This document shows positions 24,873 through 33,986 of a DNA stretch of 64,000 nucleotides, one piece after another (within the stretch, counting starts at the first letter, position 1; each line of letters begins with the position of its first letter). The notes below the pieces were generated by a model. That model had not been told where the DNA came from, ran no database searches, and saw only the letters and a program-made list of their open reading frames with translations. Origin of the DNA: Lobosporangium transversale (taxonomy: Eukaryota; Mortierellomycota; Mortierellomycetes; Mortierellales; Mortierellaceae); NCBI RefSeq assembly GCF_002105155.1, contig NW_019028981.1, positions 1,528,501-1,592,500 of the forward strand, in the 5' to 3' direction. The position numbers were made by a program, and so were the translations under genes.

Positions 24873-25502
24873 TTAAAATCCAGCAGGAGCAGTACGAGGG
24901 ACAGGAACCTTGGTAAAATGAGGGACTTTGTGAACGGACTTGCGATAGCCCTTGAAGTTCCTGGTAAAAACAGTGTATTTGTCTTTAGGAGGCATTTGTG
25001 CTTCAGTAGGTTCAGCCTGAAGCTTAGTCTAAAGAATAAAAAGAATAAAAAGTACAAAAAACGAATCAAGGAATATAGTTCAGTAAGTGAATCCAAATGA
25101 ATAATTTGAAGAGTAATAAAATTGTTCAACATCCCTCTGTTCCACGGAAACGATAGTAGTAAAAAAAAAAAAAAGTGGACAATATATTTTTACCAAGGCA
25201 TTGCACTGGACTCCCGACTCTTGAATCTTCATGACAACATCGTCGGCAGCTTTGAGGCGCTTACGGATGTTAGCCTTCTGTGTAGGGCTAAGGTTCATCT
25301 TCATGCGTGCTTTCCTATGAAAAACAAGGTTGATGAGGGTGTCCGTGTCAGCAAAAGAAGAAGAGGTTGTGCATTGTTGACATATTAAAGAGTATTGAAT
25401 GCAGTAGTCTAGGGCTTCCGTTGACAAATGGAGAGGCCATGTGCCCTCATACCATAGAAGACCGCCCTGACTAATACTTGATGCTCTGAATGCTCCAAAC
25501 AT
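24873..25502 (-). CDS. MRPL31: Mitochondrial large-subunit ribosomal protein mL60 (Mrpl31)
   Basis: Three exons: 25502-25453, 25314-25194 and 25028-24873, giving 108 aa. The N-terminus MFGAFRASSISQGGLLW and the basic segment LSPTQKANIRKRLKAAD match the fungal mL60 pattern. The C-terminus MPPKDKYTVF, YRKSVHKVPHFTKV and final PAGF complete it. It is a fungus-specific protein of the mitochondrial 54S subunit. The start is set by the conserved MFG. The same frame stays open upstream into the neighbouring repeat, which I regard as chance. The inverted-repeat unit begins only about 120 bp upstream of the start codon, so the native promoter may be shortened or replaced. Confidence 0.88.
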
Positions 25503-25620
25503 AGTTGATGTTAATTTATCGCAAGAGAGAGAGCAACTAGTAAGTAGAAACTGATGACCTTTATCCGGGAGGTTTGTTTTTGATTTGGTGACCAAGGCTA
25601 ATAGAAAGTCAAGCCACAAA

Positions 25621-25908
25621 TGAGAAAGAACGCGATATTTTGATTCCAGCACGTGCTGGAAGAAAACGGACACACGAACAGCAAGCACACAACGCGAACC
25701 TGACGGACCTGATCTTTTTGTCCTTGTTGCCCTGCCGTAAAAAAAAAAAATATTCACCATCATCTACGCGCATAACAGGTTTCTTCTCTTCCCAGTGCCA
25801 TTTCCATTTCCATTTCCATTCTCAGGGAACCTTCTGCATCACCTCTAAAGACACACTTAGTGCCATGAACAGTTGAGAGATTAACTGATTTTGTCTCGAA
25901 AAGTTTCA
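25621..25908 (+). repeat. Left arm of the inverted repeat
   Basis: The reverse complement recurs at 28707-28929 and 35309-35374. The core (about 25640-25895) appears identical, including a 12-A run, a (CATTTC)n-like block and the palindrome CAGCACGTGCTG. The outer 30-40 bp are diverged. Confidence 0.85.
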
Positions 25909-25988
25909 CAATGTATAGTCTTAAGCCTATAAAAGGCTTGTAATAATAATTTAATATAAATCACCTTTTGTCTTCACTACCTATTACA
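25909..25988 (+). repeat. LTR-like promoter fragment, plus orientation
   Basis: It contains a TATA box within CCTATAAAAGG at 25926-25936 and ends in CTATTACA. The reverse complement of 26973-27058 is clearly similar (shared TTAAGCCTATAAA, AGGCTTG, CTTTTGTC, CTATTACA). It lies just upstream of the gag fragment, as a 5' LTR end would. Confidence 0.6.
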
Positions 25989-26109
25989 TGTTGGCAAAGC
26001 TTCCTTGATCCCCGACCTCTACCTCTCTACCCCTCTACCCCTCTACCCCTGCCTCTTGCCCTGTTCCACCCTGCTTTCCCTCGATCAACTATCTGCCCTT
26101 CTGTCCACC

Positions 26110-26926
26110 ATGACTCTTACCTCTGAAACCCCTGCTTCCTCCTCCTCATTCAAATACCCACAACCTGAAAAGTTTGATGGCAAGCGCGATGATTTTTCGG
26201 CTACCACCTGGTTGCGCTCCATGCACCGGTTCTTTGTGGGCGCATCTGTGCCTGACGCGGCTCGGACCGTTGTAGCTATTGCCTTCCTCGGTCCTGCCGC
26301 CCGATGGTTCAATGGTTCGGGCATCGCTGATGATGCCACATTTGACACTTTTGAGGCAGGTTTCCGCACGGCGTTCATCCCGAACGACTTCTCTCAGCTC
26401 ATCCGGTACCGTCTCTCATCCCTGACAATGGCCTCCACGGTCGTTGATTACGTCGCTGAAGTGCACGAGCTCCTAACTGCCCTACTAGCCGACGAAGCTT
26501 CAGCCGGGGATCGCAAGGCCATTGAAGATTTTGCATTTATTTGCTTCGTACAAGGTTGCCCTCCAGCCTTGAACCATTTCTTGCGTGCCCTCCAGGTGAC
26601 TCAAACACCCACCTTATATCAGCTTTTCGAGGCAGCTGAGCAATACGACAGGGTCTATAGCTTCCAACCCGACAACAATACCTCGACTCGCCAAACCCCG
26701 AGCACTCAGGCATCTGTGGTCGCGGCTCAACTTCAGACCGCTCGAGATCCAATGGCGATGGAGTTGGATAACCTCCGAGTGGAGCTTAATGCCTTACGGA
26801 AGTAATCCCAAGGCCGAGGCTCTCTAGCCCCTCTCACTCCCGCCGAAAGGTCTGAACTGGTTCGACGAGGCGCATGTTTCAAGTGCCGTCAAGATGGTTA
26901 CAAGCGAAATTACTATTATGATATTG
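26110..26926 (+). pseudogene. Truncated retrotransposon gag
   Basis: An ATG at 26110 opens a 231-codon frame ending at TAA 26803-26805. The frame continues in phase past that stop for 40 codons to a zinc knuckle beginning CFKCRQDG, which is cut off at a repeat junction before its final Cys. The body has the helical capsid pattern of fungal Ty3/gypsy Gag (FDGKRDDFSATTWLRSM, ARWFNGSG, FRTAFIPNDF) and a C-terminal AMELDNLRVELNALRK helix. The leader at 25989-26109 carries repeated CTCTACCCC. It is unrelated at sequence level to the gag of the inserted chromovirus. Non-functional: premature stop, lost knuckle, no pol in continuity. Confidence 0.8.
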
Positions 26927-26972
26927 TATGACACAGCATTTCGCCCAATTTTCTAGAGCATTCCTTGCAGCA
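26901..26972 (+). repeat. 72-bp module, copy 1
   Basis: It begins CAAGCGAAATTACTA and ends CTTGCAGCA. A second copy at 27711-27782 differs at about five positions. Both copies sit exactly where retroelement coding sequence is truncated (here in the gag zinc knuckle). Confidence 0.75.
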
Positions 26973-27058
26973 TGTAATAGTTAAGAGAGACAAAAGCTGA
27001 TTTTATTGTAATAGTTAAAGCAAGCCTTTTTATAGGCTTAAGGCTATACACTGTCACA
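26973..27058 (-). repeat. LTR-like fragment, minus orientation
   Basis: An 86-bp sequence with TG...CA ends. On the minus strand it carries a TATA box (CCTATAAAAAGG) and an AATAAA. It resembles 25909-25988 in inverted orientation and lies directly between 72-bp module copy 1 and the pol fragment. Confidence 0.55.
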
Positions 27059-27716
27059 CCAAGGTACTCCTGTCTTATGGTCTTGCGCTGGTATCGACAG
27101 GAAGTTTAGACAGGGATCCTCCGTCATATCTGCCCTTAACTTCCTCACCGTCGCCTCGGAACTCGATGCTTCTATATTCCGCGCTCAAGTTCGAGTCCCA
27201 GTACCTGTGTCTAGCAATAGTTCTGAACTATCGGACCCTATCAAACAAATTGTTCAAGTCGAATTTCCTGATGTCTTTCCTACGGCGCTTCCCGATGGCC
27301 TTCCCCCTGACGGAGGTGATAGCATGCGTATAGAGACTGACCCTTATGCTGATCTGTTTGTCCGGCCTGTCATTAGATTGTCGATCGCTGAGCTTGATGA
27401 ACTGAAGAAGCAGCTAACTGATCTTTTACAAAAAGGATTCATCTCACCGAGTACCTCGCCATACGGTGCTCCAGTCCTCTTTGTGAAGAAAAAGGATGGG
27501 CCGCTTCGAATGTGTATTGATTATCGAGGCTTGAACAAGATCACAAAGAAAAACAGGTACCCCCTACCACGGATTGATGAATTGATCGACAGATTTAGAA
27601 CAGCTAAATGTTTTACCAAGTTAGATCTACTCTTGGGCTATCATCAGATGCGTGTCCATCCCGCTGATAAACACAGGACCGCTTTCCGAACCCGCTATGG
27701 TCACTACGTGCAAGCG
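27059..27716 (+). pseudogene. Truncated retrotransposon pol (protease-RT linker and N-terminal RT)
   Basis: The open frame (clearest from about 27110) contains the linker [18 protein letters not shown] and the RT N-terminus ([67 protein letters not shown]). It stops at RTRYGHY, before the YxDD catalytic motif, at 72-bp module copy 2. It closely resembles the same segment of the inserted chromovirus (shared [12 protein letters not shown] and [22 protein letters not shown]), so both come from one retroelement family. No integrase or RNase H remains. Confidence 0.85.
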
Positions 27717-27782
27717 AAATTACTACTATGATTTTGTACGACACAGTATTTCGCCCAAATTTCTAGAGCATTCCTTGCAGCA
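27711..27782 (+). repeat. 72-bp module, copy 2
   Basis: About 67 of 72 bases match copy 1 (26901-26972). It replaces the rest of RT after RTRYGHY. The sequence beyond it (27783-27900) differs from that beyond copy 1 but also carries, on the minus strand, a TATAAATA box and AATAAA signals. Confidence 0.75.
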
Positions 27783-27963
27783 GGACGCTAGCAATGTAGA
27801 TTCAGGAATAGTTTTATTGCAGACTGAAGTTTATTATGTTACAAGTCTGCGATATTTATACTTGTTGGAGACGCGTTCCAAGAACTCTAAATAAAGCACT
27901 AAAAAACAAGGCTGATTTTGTCACGTGAAATCAAAAGTTACACGCGACGCGTCTATCTCGCCC

Positions 27964-28246
27964 GTGAATGAGTGTTGCAATTAGCAGCCATTTATATAAG
28001 TTTTTTACCATTGCCAAGATTTTTACCCCCTTTTATTTAACGAAGATCCCTGGATCATAATAAAGACATCTTTCTTTCGTTCTCGTTACTTATTATGATC
28101 CAGACATATTTCAATGAGTAATCTGTGAATGAGTAGCCCATGTTGCGAGTAGCAGTCATTTATATGGGTTTTTACAATAGCTAGGATTTTTACCCTTTTT
28201 ATTTAACGAAGATCCCTGGATCAGCATAAAGATATCTTTCTTTCCT
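27964..28246 (+). repeat. Two diverged tandem copies of a ~120-bp repeat
   Basis: Copies at 27964-28082 and 28125-28246. Shared landmarks are GTGAATGAGT, AGCAG(C/T)CATTTATAT, TTTATTTAACGAAGATCCCTGGATCA and AAAGA(C/T)ATCTTTCTTTC. Each contains a TATA-like CATTTATAT. They look like duplicated LTR or promoter segments. 28247-28706 holds nothing I recognise. Confidence 0.7.
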
Positions 28247-28706
28247 TTGCCTGCTACTATTTCTCTGATTGCCCGTAATCATAACACCATTAACTCTTCA
28301 ACTATCACTTTATCCCAGTATGTCTTGACCCTTGTCTTTGTCTTGCTCTTTTCGTAATCGTTTTATTTCCAATTTAATCAATTTCTTTATCTTAAATTCC
28401 TGTTCTTTCAAATAGCATCCAATAAGCCGTAGCATCCAATGAGTCGAAGCATCCAGGGAATATAGGTTTCAGTATTGCTAATTCAGGGCAAGGCCTCTTT
28501 CACTAAACCCAAATAGTGGCAAGAGAAGAATTTAGTGCAGTCTTGGCATCAGTGTTGCTTATTATCGCAGCCGATGATTATTCATCTTTAAGATCTTTAA
28601 GATATAGAGATATAGAAGCTTGATTATGGAAGTAAAAGTTGGCCTTGACTATACAGACGGTATTAGTAATGAAGAGAATGCAGAGATGCAATTAAAGTAC
28701 ATGGTC

Positions 28707-28929
28707 ACTTTTCGAGGCAAAATCAGTTAATCTCTCAACTGTTCATGGCACTAAGTGTGTCTTTAGAGGTGATGCAGAAGGTTCCCTGAGAATGGAAATG
28801 GAAATGGAAATGGCACTGGGAAGAGAAGAAACCTGTTATGCGCGTAGATGATGGTGAATATTTTTTTTTTTTACGGCAGGGCAACAAGGACAAAAAGATC
28901 AGGTCCGTCAGGTTCGCGTTGTGTGCTTG
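28707..28929 (-). repeat. Right arm of the inverted repeat, inner part
   Basis: Reverse complement of 25679-25908. It is interrupted at 28929 by the chromovirus and resumes at 35309. Confidence 0.85.
28925..28929. repeat. Target site duplication GCTTG, left
   Basis: GCTTG directly precedes the LTR at 28930 and recurs at 35309-35313 directly after the other LTR. The intact arm at 25680-25690 has this 5-mer once (as CAAGC). Confidence 0.85.
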
Positions 28930-29142
28930 TGTAAATAGTAACAATCAAAGGTGATCTTAGGTGGAATCGAAGGTCAAAGGATACTTTATTTGGCTATAAC
29001 GTAGTGGACTATTTATACTGATAATTAATAGGGTTGGGGCTTGGTGTCTTGGCACTTGGGCTTGGCGTCTTGGCGCCTGGGGTGCGCGTGATAGTTGAGC
29101 CCTCCTCAAAGGTTTGAGTCAGTATTGTATAACACGTTTGCA
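28930..29142 (-). repeat. 3' LTR of the chromovirus (213 bp)
   Basis: I see no difference from 35096-35308 over 213 bp. It starts TGTAAATAG and ends CGTTTGCA in plus-strand reading, and contains TTGGCGTCTTGGCG-type internal repeats (GGTGTCTTGGCA, GGCGTCTTGGCG). Confidence 0.93.
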
Positions 29143-29153
29143 TCCTTCCCGTC
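29143..29153 (-). other. Polypurine tract
   Basis: On the minus strand GACGGGAAGGA directly precedes the 3' LTR, the expected place for plus-strand priming. It is short but purine-rich except for one C. Confidence 0.55.
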
Positions 29154-29432
29154 AAAAATGAAGGAGATCATAAATCGAAGAAGAAAAGAGAAAAAAAAAT
29201 TGATGGAAATAAAGAAAACGAAGAGAAGAGAGGAGAAATAAATAAAATAATAAATAAAATAAAAAAAAAATTGATGTGGTGATGTCTGATTGGTTAAAAT
29301 TACTGGTCATGCGGTTCATGCAGATCATGTGGATGAGGATGGGTGAATGAGTGGCGATGGAGTTGGTGAGTTCGTGTTGCATTCTTTCCTCATTCCTCTT
29401 TGCTTATTTCAAAAAAAAGGAAAAAAGTCTCC

Positions 29433-30080
29433 ATGATGTCTTCACGCAAGGCTTCTCATCCAATGCCACCGCGTAAAGGTCGTGCTCCTTCTGGTGGCGT
29501 GTTTTCTGAAGTTGTATTGACACAGCGGTCGGCGGTACCAAGCTCCCAGGGTTCTTCAGATGACCCTGACGCCACACAGCCTTATTCTGTGCCTCAGGAG
29601 GAAGAGCTAGATACGAGGTTGGAATTGTCTCCACGTCTTTCACCTGTAATCTTGGGGCGGATGCTACCGAAGGAGGAGTATCCTGAGGTGGGCGATTCGC
29701 CAACTGTGAGGGAAGCCAGAGATCATGTGGAGTCGAGTACTTCAGCGACGTCGGGAGTGGAGGGGGCTGGGATCCGTTTGGCTTCTGTAAGTTCGACGAG
29801 TGACAATGCACAGTGGGAAGCTGTTGATGGAGAGGATGGTCCTGAGGAGCCGGAGAGGCGACGGAAGAGGAGTCGTCATGAGGGACCGAGACTGTCGATG
29901 ATAAGAGAGTGTTCTTCGCTGATAGCGTTTGAGTTTCGTGCATTGCAGACCCAGGATGTGAGTGTAGAAGAGCGAGCACGGGAACGTCGTCGATTGATGG
30001 AGGAAATGGCGGTTGTTACCATGCTGGAGTGGGCAGAGAAGGGAGGTAAAAGGAAGAGAGGAAGAGAGGAAAGGAGATAG
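29433..30080 (+). CDS. Antisense accessory ORF inside the chromovirus, 215 aa
   Basis: An uninterrupted frame from ATG 29433 to TAG 30078-30080 lies between the chromodomain stop and the 3' LTR, on the strand opposite to gag-pol. The product starts with a basic Ser/Pro-rich segment (MMSSRKASHPMPPRKGRAP). An acidic middle (QEEELDTRLELSPRLSP, DGEDGPEEPE) is followed by a nuclear-localisation-like RRRKRSRH, and it ends in a charged helix (EERARERRRLMEEM) and a Lys/Arg tail. I recognise no family. A 191-codon frame on the minus strand overlaps it but has poorer composition. It could be a captured gene or an antisense regulator; codon-level evidence for expression is lacking. Confidence 0.5.
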   Translation: MMSSRKASHPMPPRKGRAPSGGVFSEVVLTQRSAVPSSQGSSDDPDATQPYSVPQEEELDTRLELSPRLSPVILGRMLPKEEYPEVGDSPTVREARDHVESSTSATSGVEGAGIRLASVSSTSDNAQWEAVDGEDGPEEPERRRKRSRHEGPRLSMIRECSSLIAFEFRALQTQDVSVEERARERRRLMEEMAVVTMLEWAEKGGKRKRGREERR

Positions 30081-30160
30081 TAAAAGAAGAAAGGAAGAGA
30101 GAAGAGAAAAAAAAAGAAGAAAAATAAAGAAAAAAGAAACAGAGAAAAATAATTTTGGTG

Positions 30161-33100
30161 TTACTGTTGCATTTTTTGAAATTCCTCCAGTGCTTCTTTT
30201 GCATTAACTAGTGAGGATCTCCGTTCCCATGTTGCTTCTTCGTCAGGATATCCCTTCCATTTCACGAGCCACTTGGGGGTTCTGCCAAATAGTTTGTAAT
30301 CCAGAATCTTTTCCACTTCATATTCTTCTTCGCCATCGACTAAATCTGGTGGGGGTCTGGCAGGTGCTCGTTCGCCGAAATTCTCCGGGGATTCGTGATA
30401 ATGTCGTAATAAATCTGTATTGAAGACAGGGTGTTGTTTCATGTTCGGAGGTAGCTCGAGCTTGTACGCGTTGTCGTTGATCTTCTCTATGATTTTGAAT
30501 GGTCCAATGAATTTTGGTTCTAACTTTTTGGAGGGTCGGTTTGCGTGAGCTGCGACAGTGATATGCTCCGTACTCAGTAAGACACTATCGCCTACAGTGA
30601 ACCTGGCGGGTGATCGTGCTTTATCTGCTTGGCGTTTTTGGATGTCCTGAGCTGTCGCTATTGCGTCTTGTGCTTGCGCCAACGCAGAGGCTTGAGTGGA
30701 AAATGAAGGTAGAGATAGCCGGTACATCTGTTGTTGGTGGTTTCAAGAGGGATGATGGGACAATGGGATGATGACCGTGGTTTAGGAAAAAGGGGGAAAA
30801 CCCTGTGGAGGGGTTGACGGAGTTGTTGTATGCAAATTCCATCATTGGTAAGAGCAAGTCCCAGTCATTCTGTTTGTACGAGACATAAGATCGTAGCATT
30901 TCCTCCAGGGTCCTGTTGGCTCGCTCCGTCTGTCCGTCTGTCTGAGGATGGAATGCTGTAGACATATGGAGTTTAGTTCCCATGAGCTTCATCAATGTGG
31001 TCCAGAAGTGTCCCGTGAATCTTGAGTCTCTGTCCGATACAATAGCTCGTGGCATGCCATGGAGTCGGAAGACATTATTGAAGAAGAGTCGTGCGATATC
31101 TGAAGCAGTGTCCGTTGTATGGCTAGGGCAGAAGTGGACTTGTTTGGATAACTTGTCTACGAATACAGTTATGGCATTGAACCCTCGGTTCGTCTTGGGT
31201 AAAGGGCCAATGAAGTCCATGGTGACAGTTTCCCATCGTTCAAGAGGTATATCGAGAGGTTTGAATAATCCGGCAGGATGATGAAGCAGTGGTTTATTTC
31301 GTTGGCACTGTTCGCATGATGCAATGTAAGTCTTGGTGTCTCGGGCCATTCGTGGCCAAAAGAAAGTCCTTCGCATGGTTTCATATGTTTTCTCGAAGCC
31401 GAGGTGGCCAGCAATGGGAGAATCATGTGCATCATGAAGTAGGAGAGCGCGAATGTTAGGATCATTCGGGATACATAAACGTGTCTGTCCAGCGATGTTA
31501 ATCCACAATAGGTCATCAGCAACAAAATAACGATCAGAGGGACTTGCCTCGCGGCAGCTTTCGTAAAGTGATCCTAACTTAAGGTCATATGGGTAACACT
31601 TTATCAGGCGCTGCCGTAAGCCTGGGTCCAAACTTATTTCTATGGAGTTAATCTGCTCACTGGCGGGATCCTGCGCCTTGTGGTCAGGCCTCCTTGAGAG
31701 AGCGTCGGGGACGATGTTGTCTTTGCCTGGTTTGTACTTGAAGTTGAAGTCGTATTCTTGTAGGAGTTCCATCCATCTGGCCTGTCTCCGAGTCAGGTTT
31801 GGCTGGGTTGGAAAATGCTGCAATGTGGCATGGTCAGTATAGACAATAAAATGAGATCCATCCAAATAGTATCGCCATGTTCTTAAGGCGTGGACGACAG
31901 CTAGTAATTCTTGCTCATGGGTTGGGTAGTTTCGTTCTGCAGAGCTCAACTTTCGTGATGTAAAGGCAACAGGGCGCGATTCGCCCTTGTGATCTGTTTG
32001 GAACAAGACTGCACCAATGGCGAAACCTGATGCATCAGTTTCGACGGAAGTTGCTAGGGCAGGGTCAAAAATTCTGAGTACGGGTGCCATGGTGACTGCC
32101 TGCTTCAGTCTTTCAAAGGCCTCTTGGTGAGGCTTGCTCCAGTAGAATGTTGTAGTTGAGCCTAACAGATCAGTAAGGGGAAGCGCGATATCAGCATAGT
32201 GGTCGATGTATTGATGATAGAAGTTTGTTAATCCAAGGAACTGCATGACGTGGCGCTGTGTTGTGGGTGTTGGCCATTCTCTAACTGCCTTAACCAGTGC
32301 TCCGTTTGTTTTGAGTCCATCTTTGGATATAACATGGCCTAGGAACTCTGTCTCCTCTTGCATAAATGAACACTTGGAAAGCTTGCAAAAGAGGCCTGCC
32401 TTGCGTAGGAGCCTAAGAACGTTTCTGATGTCTTGTAGATGTTGCTCTTTGTTATCAGAATAAATCAGTATATCATCTAGGTAAAACTACGGTGCATTTA
32501 TCCAGCACAGGATCCAACACGTTGCGCATCATGGCTGAAAAGGCGGCAGGTGCGTTGGTGAGTCCGAAAGGGACGACGTTAAACTCATAGTGACCGTAGC
32601 GTGTTCGAAAATGCCGTTTTATGTCGGTCGTCTGGATGAACGCGCATTTGATGATATCCGGATAGTAAGTCGAGCTTTGTAAAAAATCGTGCTGTCCTGA
32701 AACGATCTATTAGCTCGTCGATTCTTGGTAGTGGATGGCGATTCTTACGGGTTATTTTGTTTTAATCCTCTGTAGTCTACACACATCCTCAGTCCGCCAT
32801 CCTTCTTTTTAACGAATAAAACTGGTGCTCCGTAGGGTGATGTACTTGGAGAGATGAAGCCTTTGCGCAGTAGTTCTGTGAGTTGTGTTTTTAGTTCGTC
32901 TAATTCAGCAATTGATAAGCGAATGACTGGTCTTACAGGTGGATCGGTATTATTTTCAGTCTCGATTCGCATGCTATCGCCACGATCCTGAGGGAGTCCG
33001 TCCGGTAGTGTGTCAGGAAAGAGGTCTGGAAATTCTACTTGGACAATTTGTTGAATCGATTCGGGTAGTGTTGAGTCTAGGTTTGTTGGTGGTGAAGTGG

Positions 33101-33986
33101 TTCTTACTTGGGCCAAGAATGTTGTCGTTTCGGGTTCTAATGCTAATGCAGCAAAGTTTATGGCAGAAAGGCAATTTTGACGAGCGGAGGAGGAGGTATG
33201 CCCTCGACATTCCCATAGTATGTGTTTACCATCGTGTTCAAAGTGTAAATCGTTAGTGCGCCAGTTGATTTGGGGATTGACTGCGGTTAGCCAAGGTTTC
33301 CCTAGGATGAGATCATATTTTTTCGAGGGGTAGATGATACTTTGAATCTTTTCACCATAGGAACCACGTTCAAGGGTAACAGATGCGGTTCCTGGGGACA
33401 TGACTGCTGTGCCATTCGGATGAATGATAGGGATAGGGTTCGCGTTGTCTATGATAATGTTATGTTTTCTGCAAAATTTTGAACTCAATACATTTCCTTC
33501 TGCCCCACCATCAATGAGGATTCGCGCAGGGTGTCCGTTGACGGCCCCAATGAAGGTTAGTAGTCGTCTCGCATTGGTGTAGACAGCGGACAGGGATTGG
33601 AGGTGTGTGGCATGACGACGACGACGACGGGGTGGTTTACTAGCAAGGTGTTCGTGGGAAGTAGAGGGGGTAGGTGAATTTTCATTTGTGTCTTGGTTTG
33701 AAGATGATTTGATTTCAGTGACAGATGACGCGGGATGGGAATCGGGGGAGAGGTGATTTAGGGAATCCGGAGGAATGGAAGTGGTGTGGTGCAAGGTGCT
33801 TTTAGAGGGTAATGATAAGAGAGAGGATAGAGAAAATATGGGAGAGGAGCGAGAAGGCATAATCATGGATTTAGGAGAACTAGAGTTTTTATTACTGTTG
33901 TTACTACTTAAATCCATATGACTACGCCCTCTAGAGCCCAGGACTCGAGGGTTGGTGGTGAGAGCGAGGCTGGCCTGGTCTACAGC
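30161..33986 (-). pseudogene. Chromovirus pol: protease, RT, RNase H, integrase, chromodomain (frameshifted)
   Basis: The frame enters from gag in the -1 register and runs to a stop at 32745. It includes an aspartic protease with ILIDGGAEGN (DGG in place of the usual DSG/DTG) and the RT start. It resumes in shifted frames with the RT catalytic YLDD (about 32470-32480), RNase H (VETDASGFAIGAVL, YTDHATLQH), integrase (zinc-binding HLGF... CEQCQRN, then MDFIGPLP, VSDRDSRF, HPQTDGQTERANRTLEEM) and a last ORF (30727-30161). That ORF ends in a chromodomain (YEVEKILDYKLFG, WLVKWKGYPDEEATWE). One-base shifts lie at A/T runs at 32760-32763, 32483-32486 and 30700-30703, plus a compensated pair at 32601-32622. 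The chromodomain would steer integration to marked chromatin. I give no repaired sequence. Confidence 0.9.

Noticed and set aside
25080..25763. A 227-codon minus-strand frame covering mL60 exon 1 and extending into the inverted repeat
   Set aside because: It reads through two introns of mL60 and through the mobile repeat. The conserved protein starts at 25502.
29404..29979. 191-codon minus-strand ORF in the chromovirus 3' region
   Set aside because: It overlaps the antisense ORF on the other strand, is His/Pro/Ser-rich in the way shadow frames are, and has no motif. It cannot be excluded fully.
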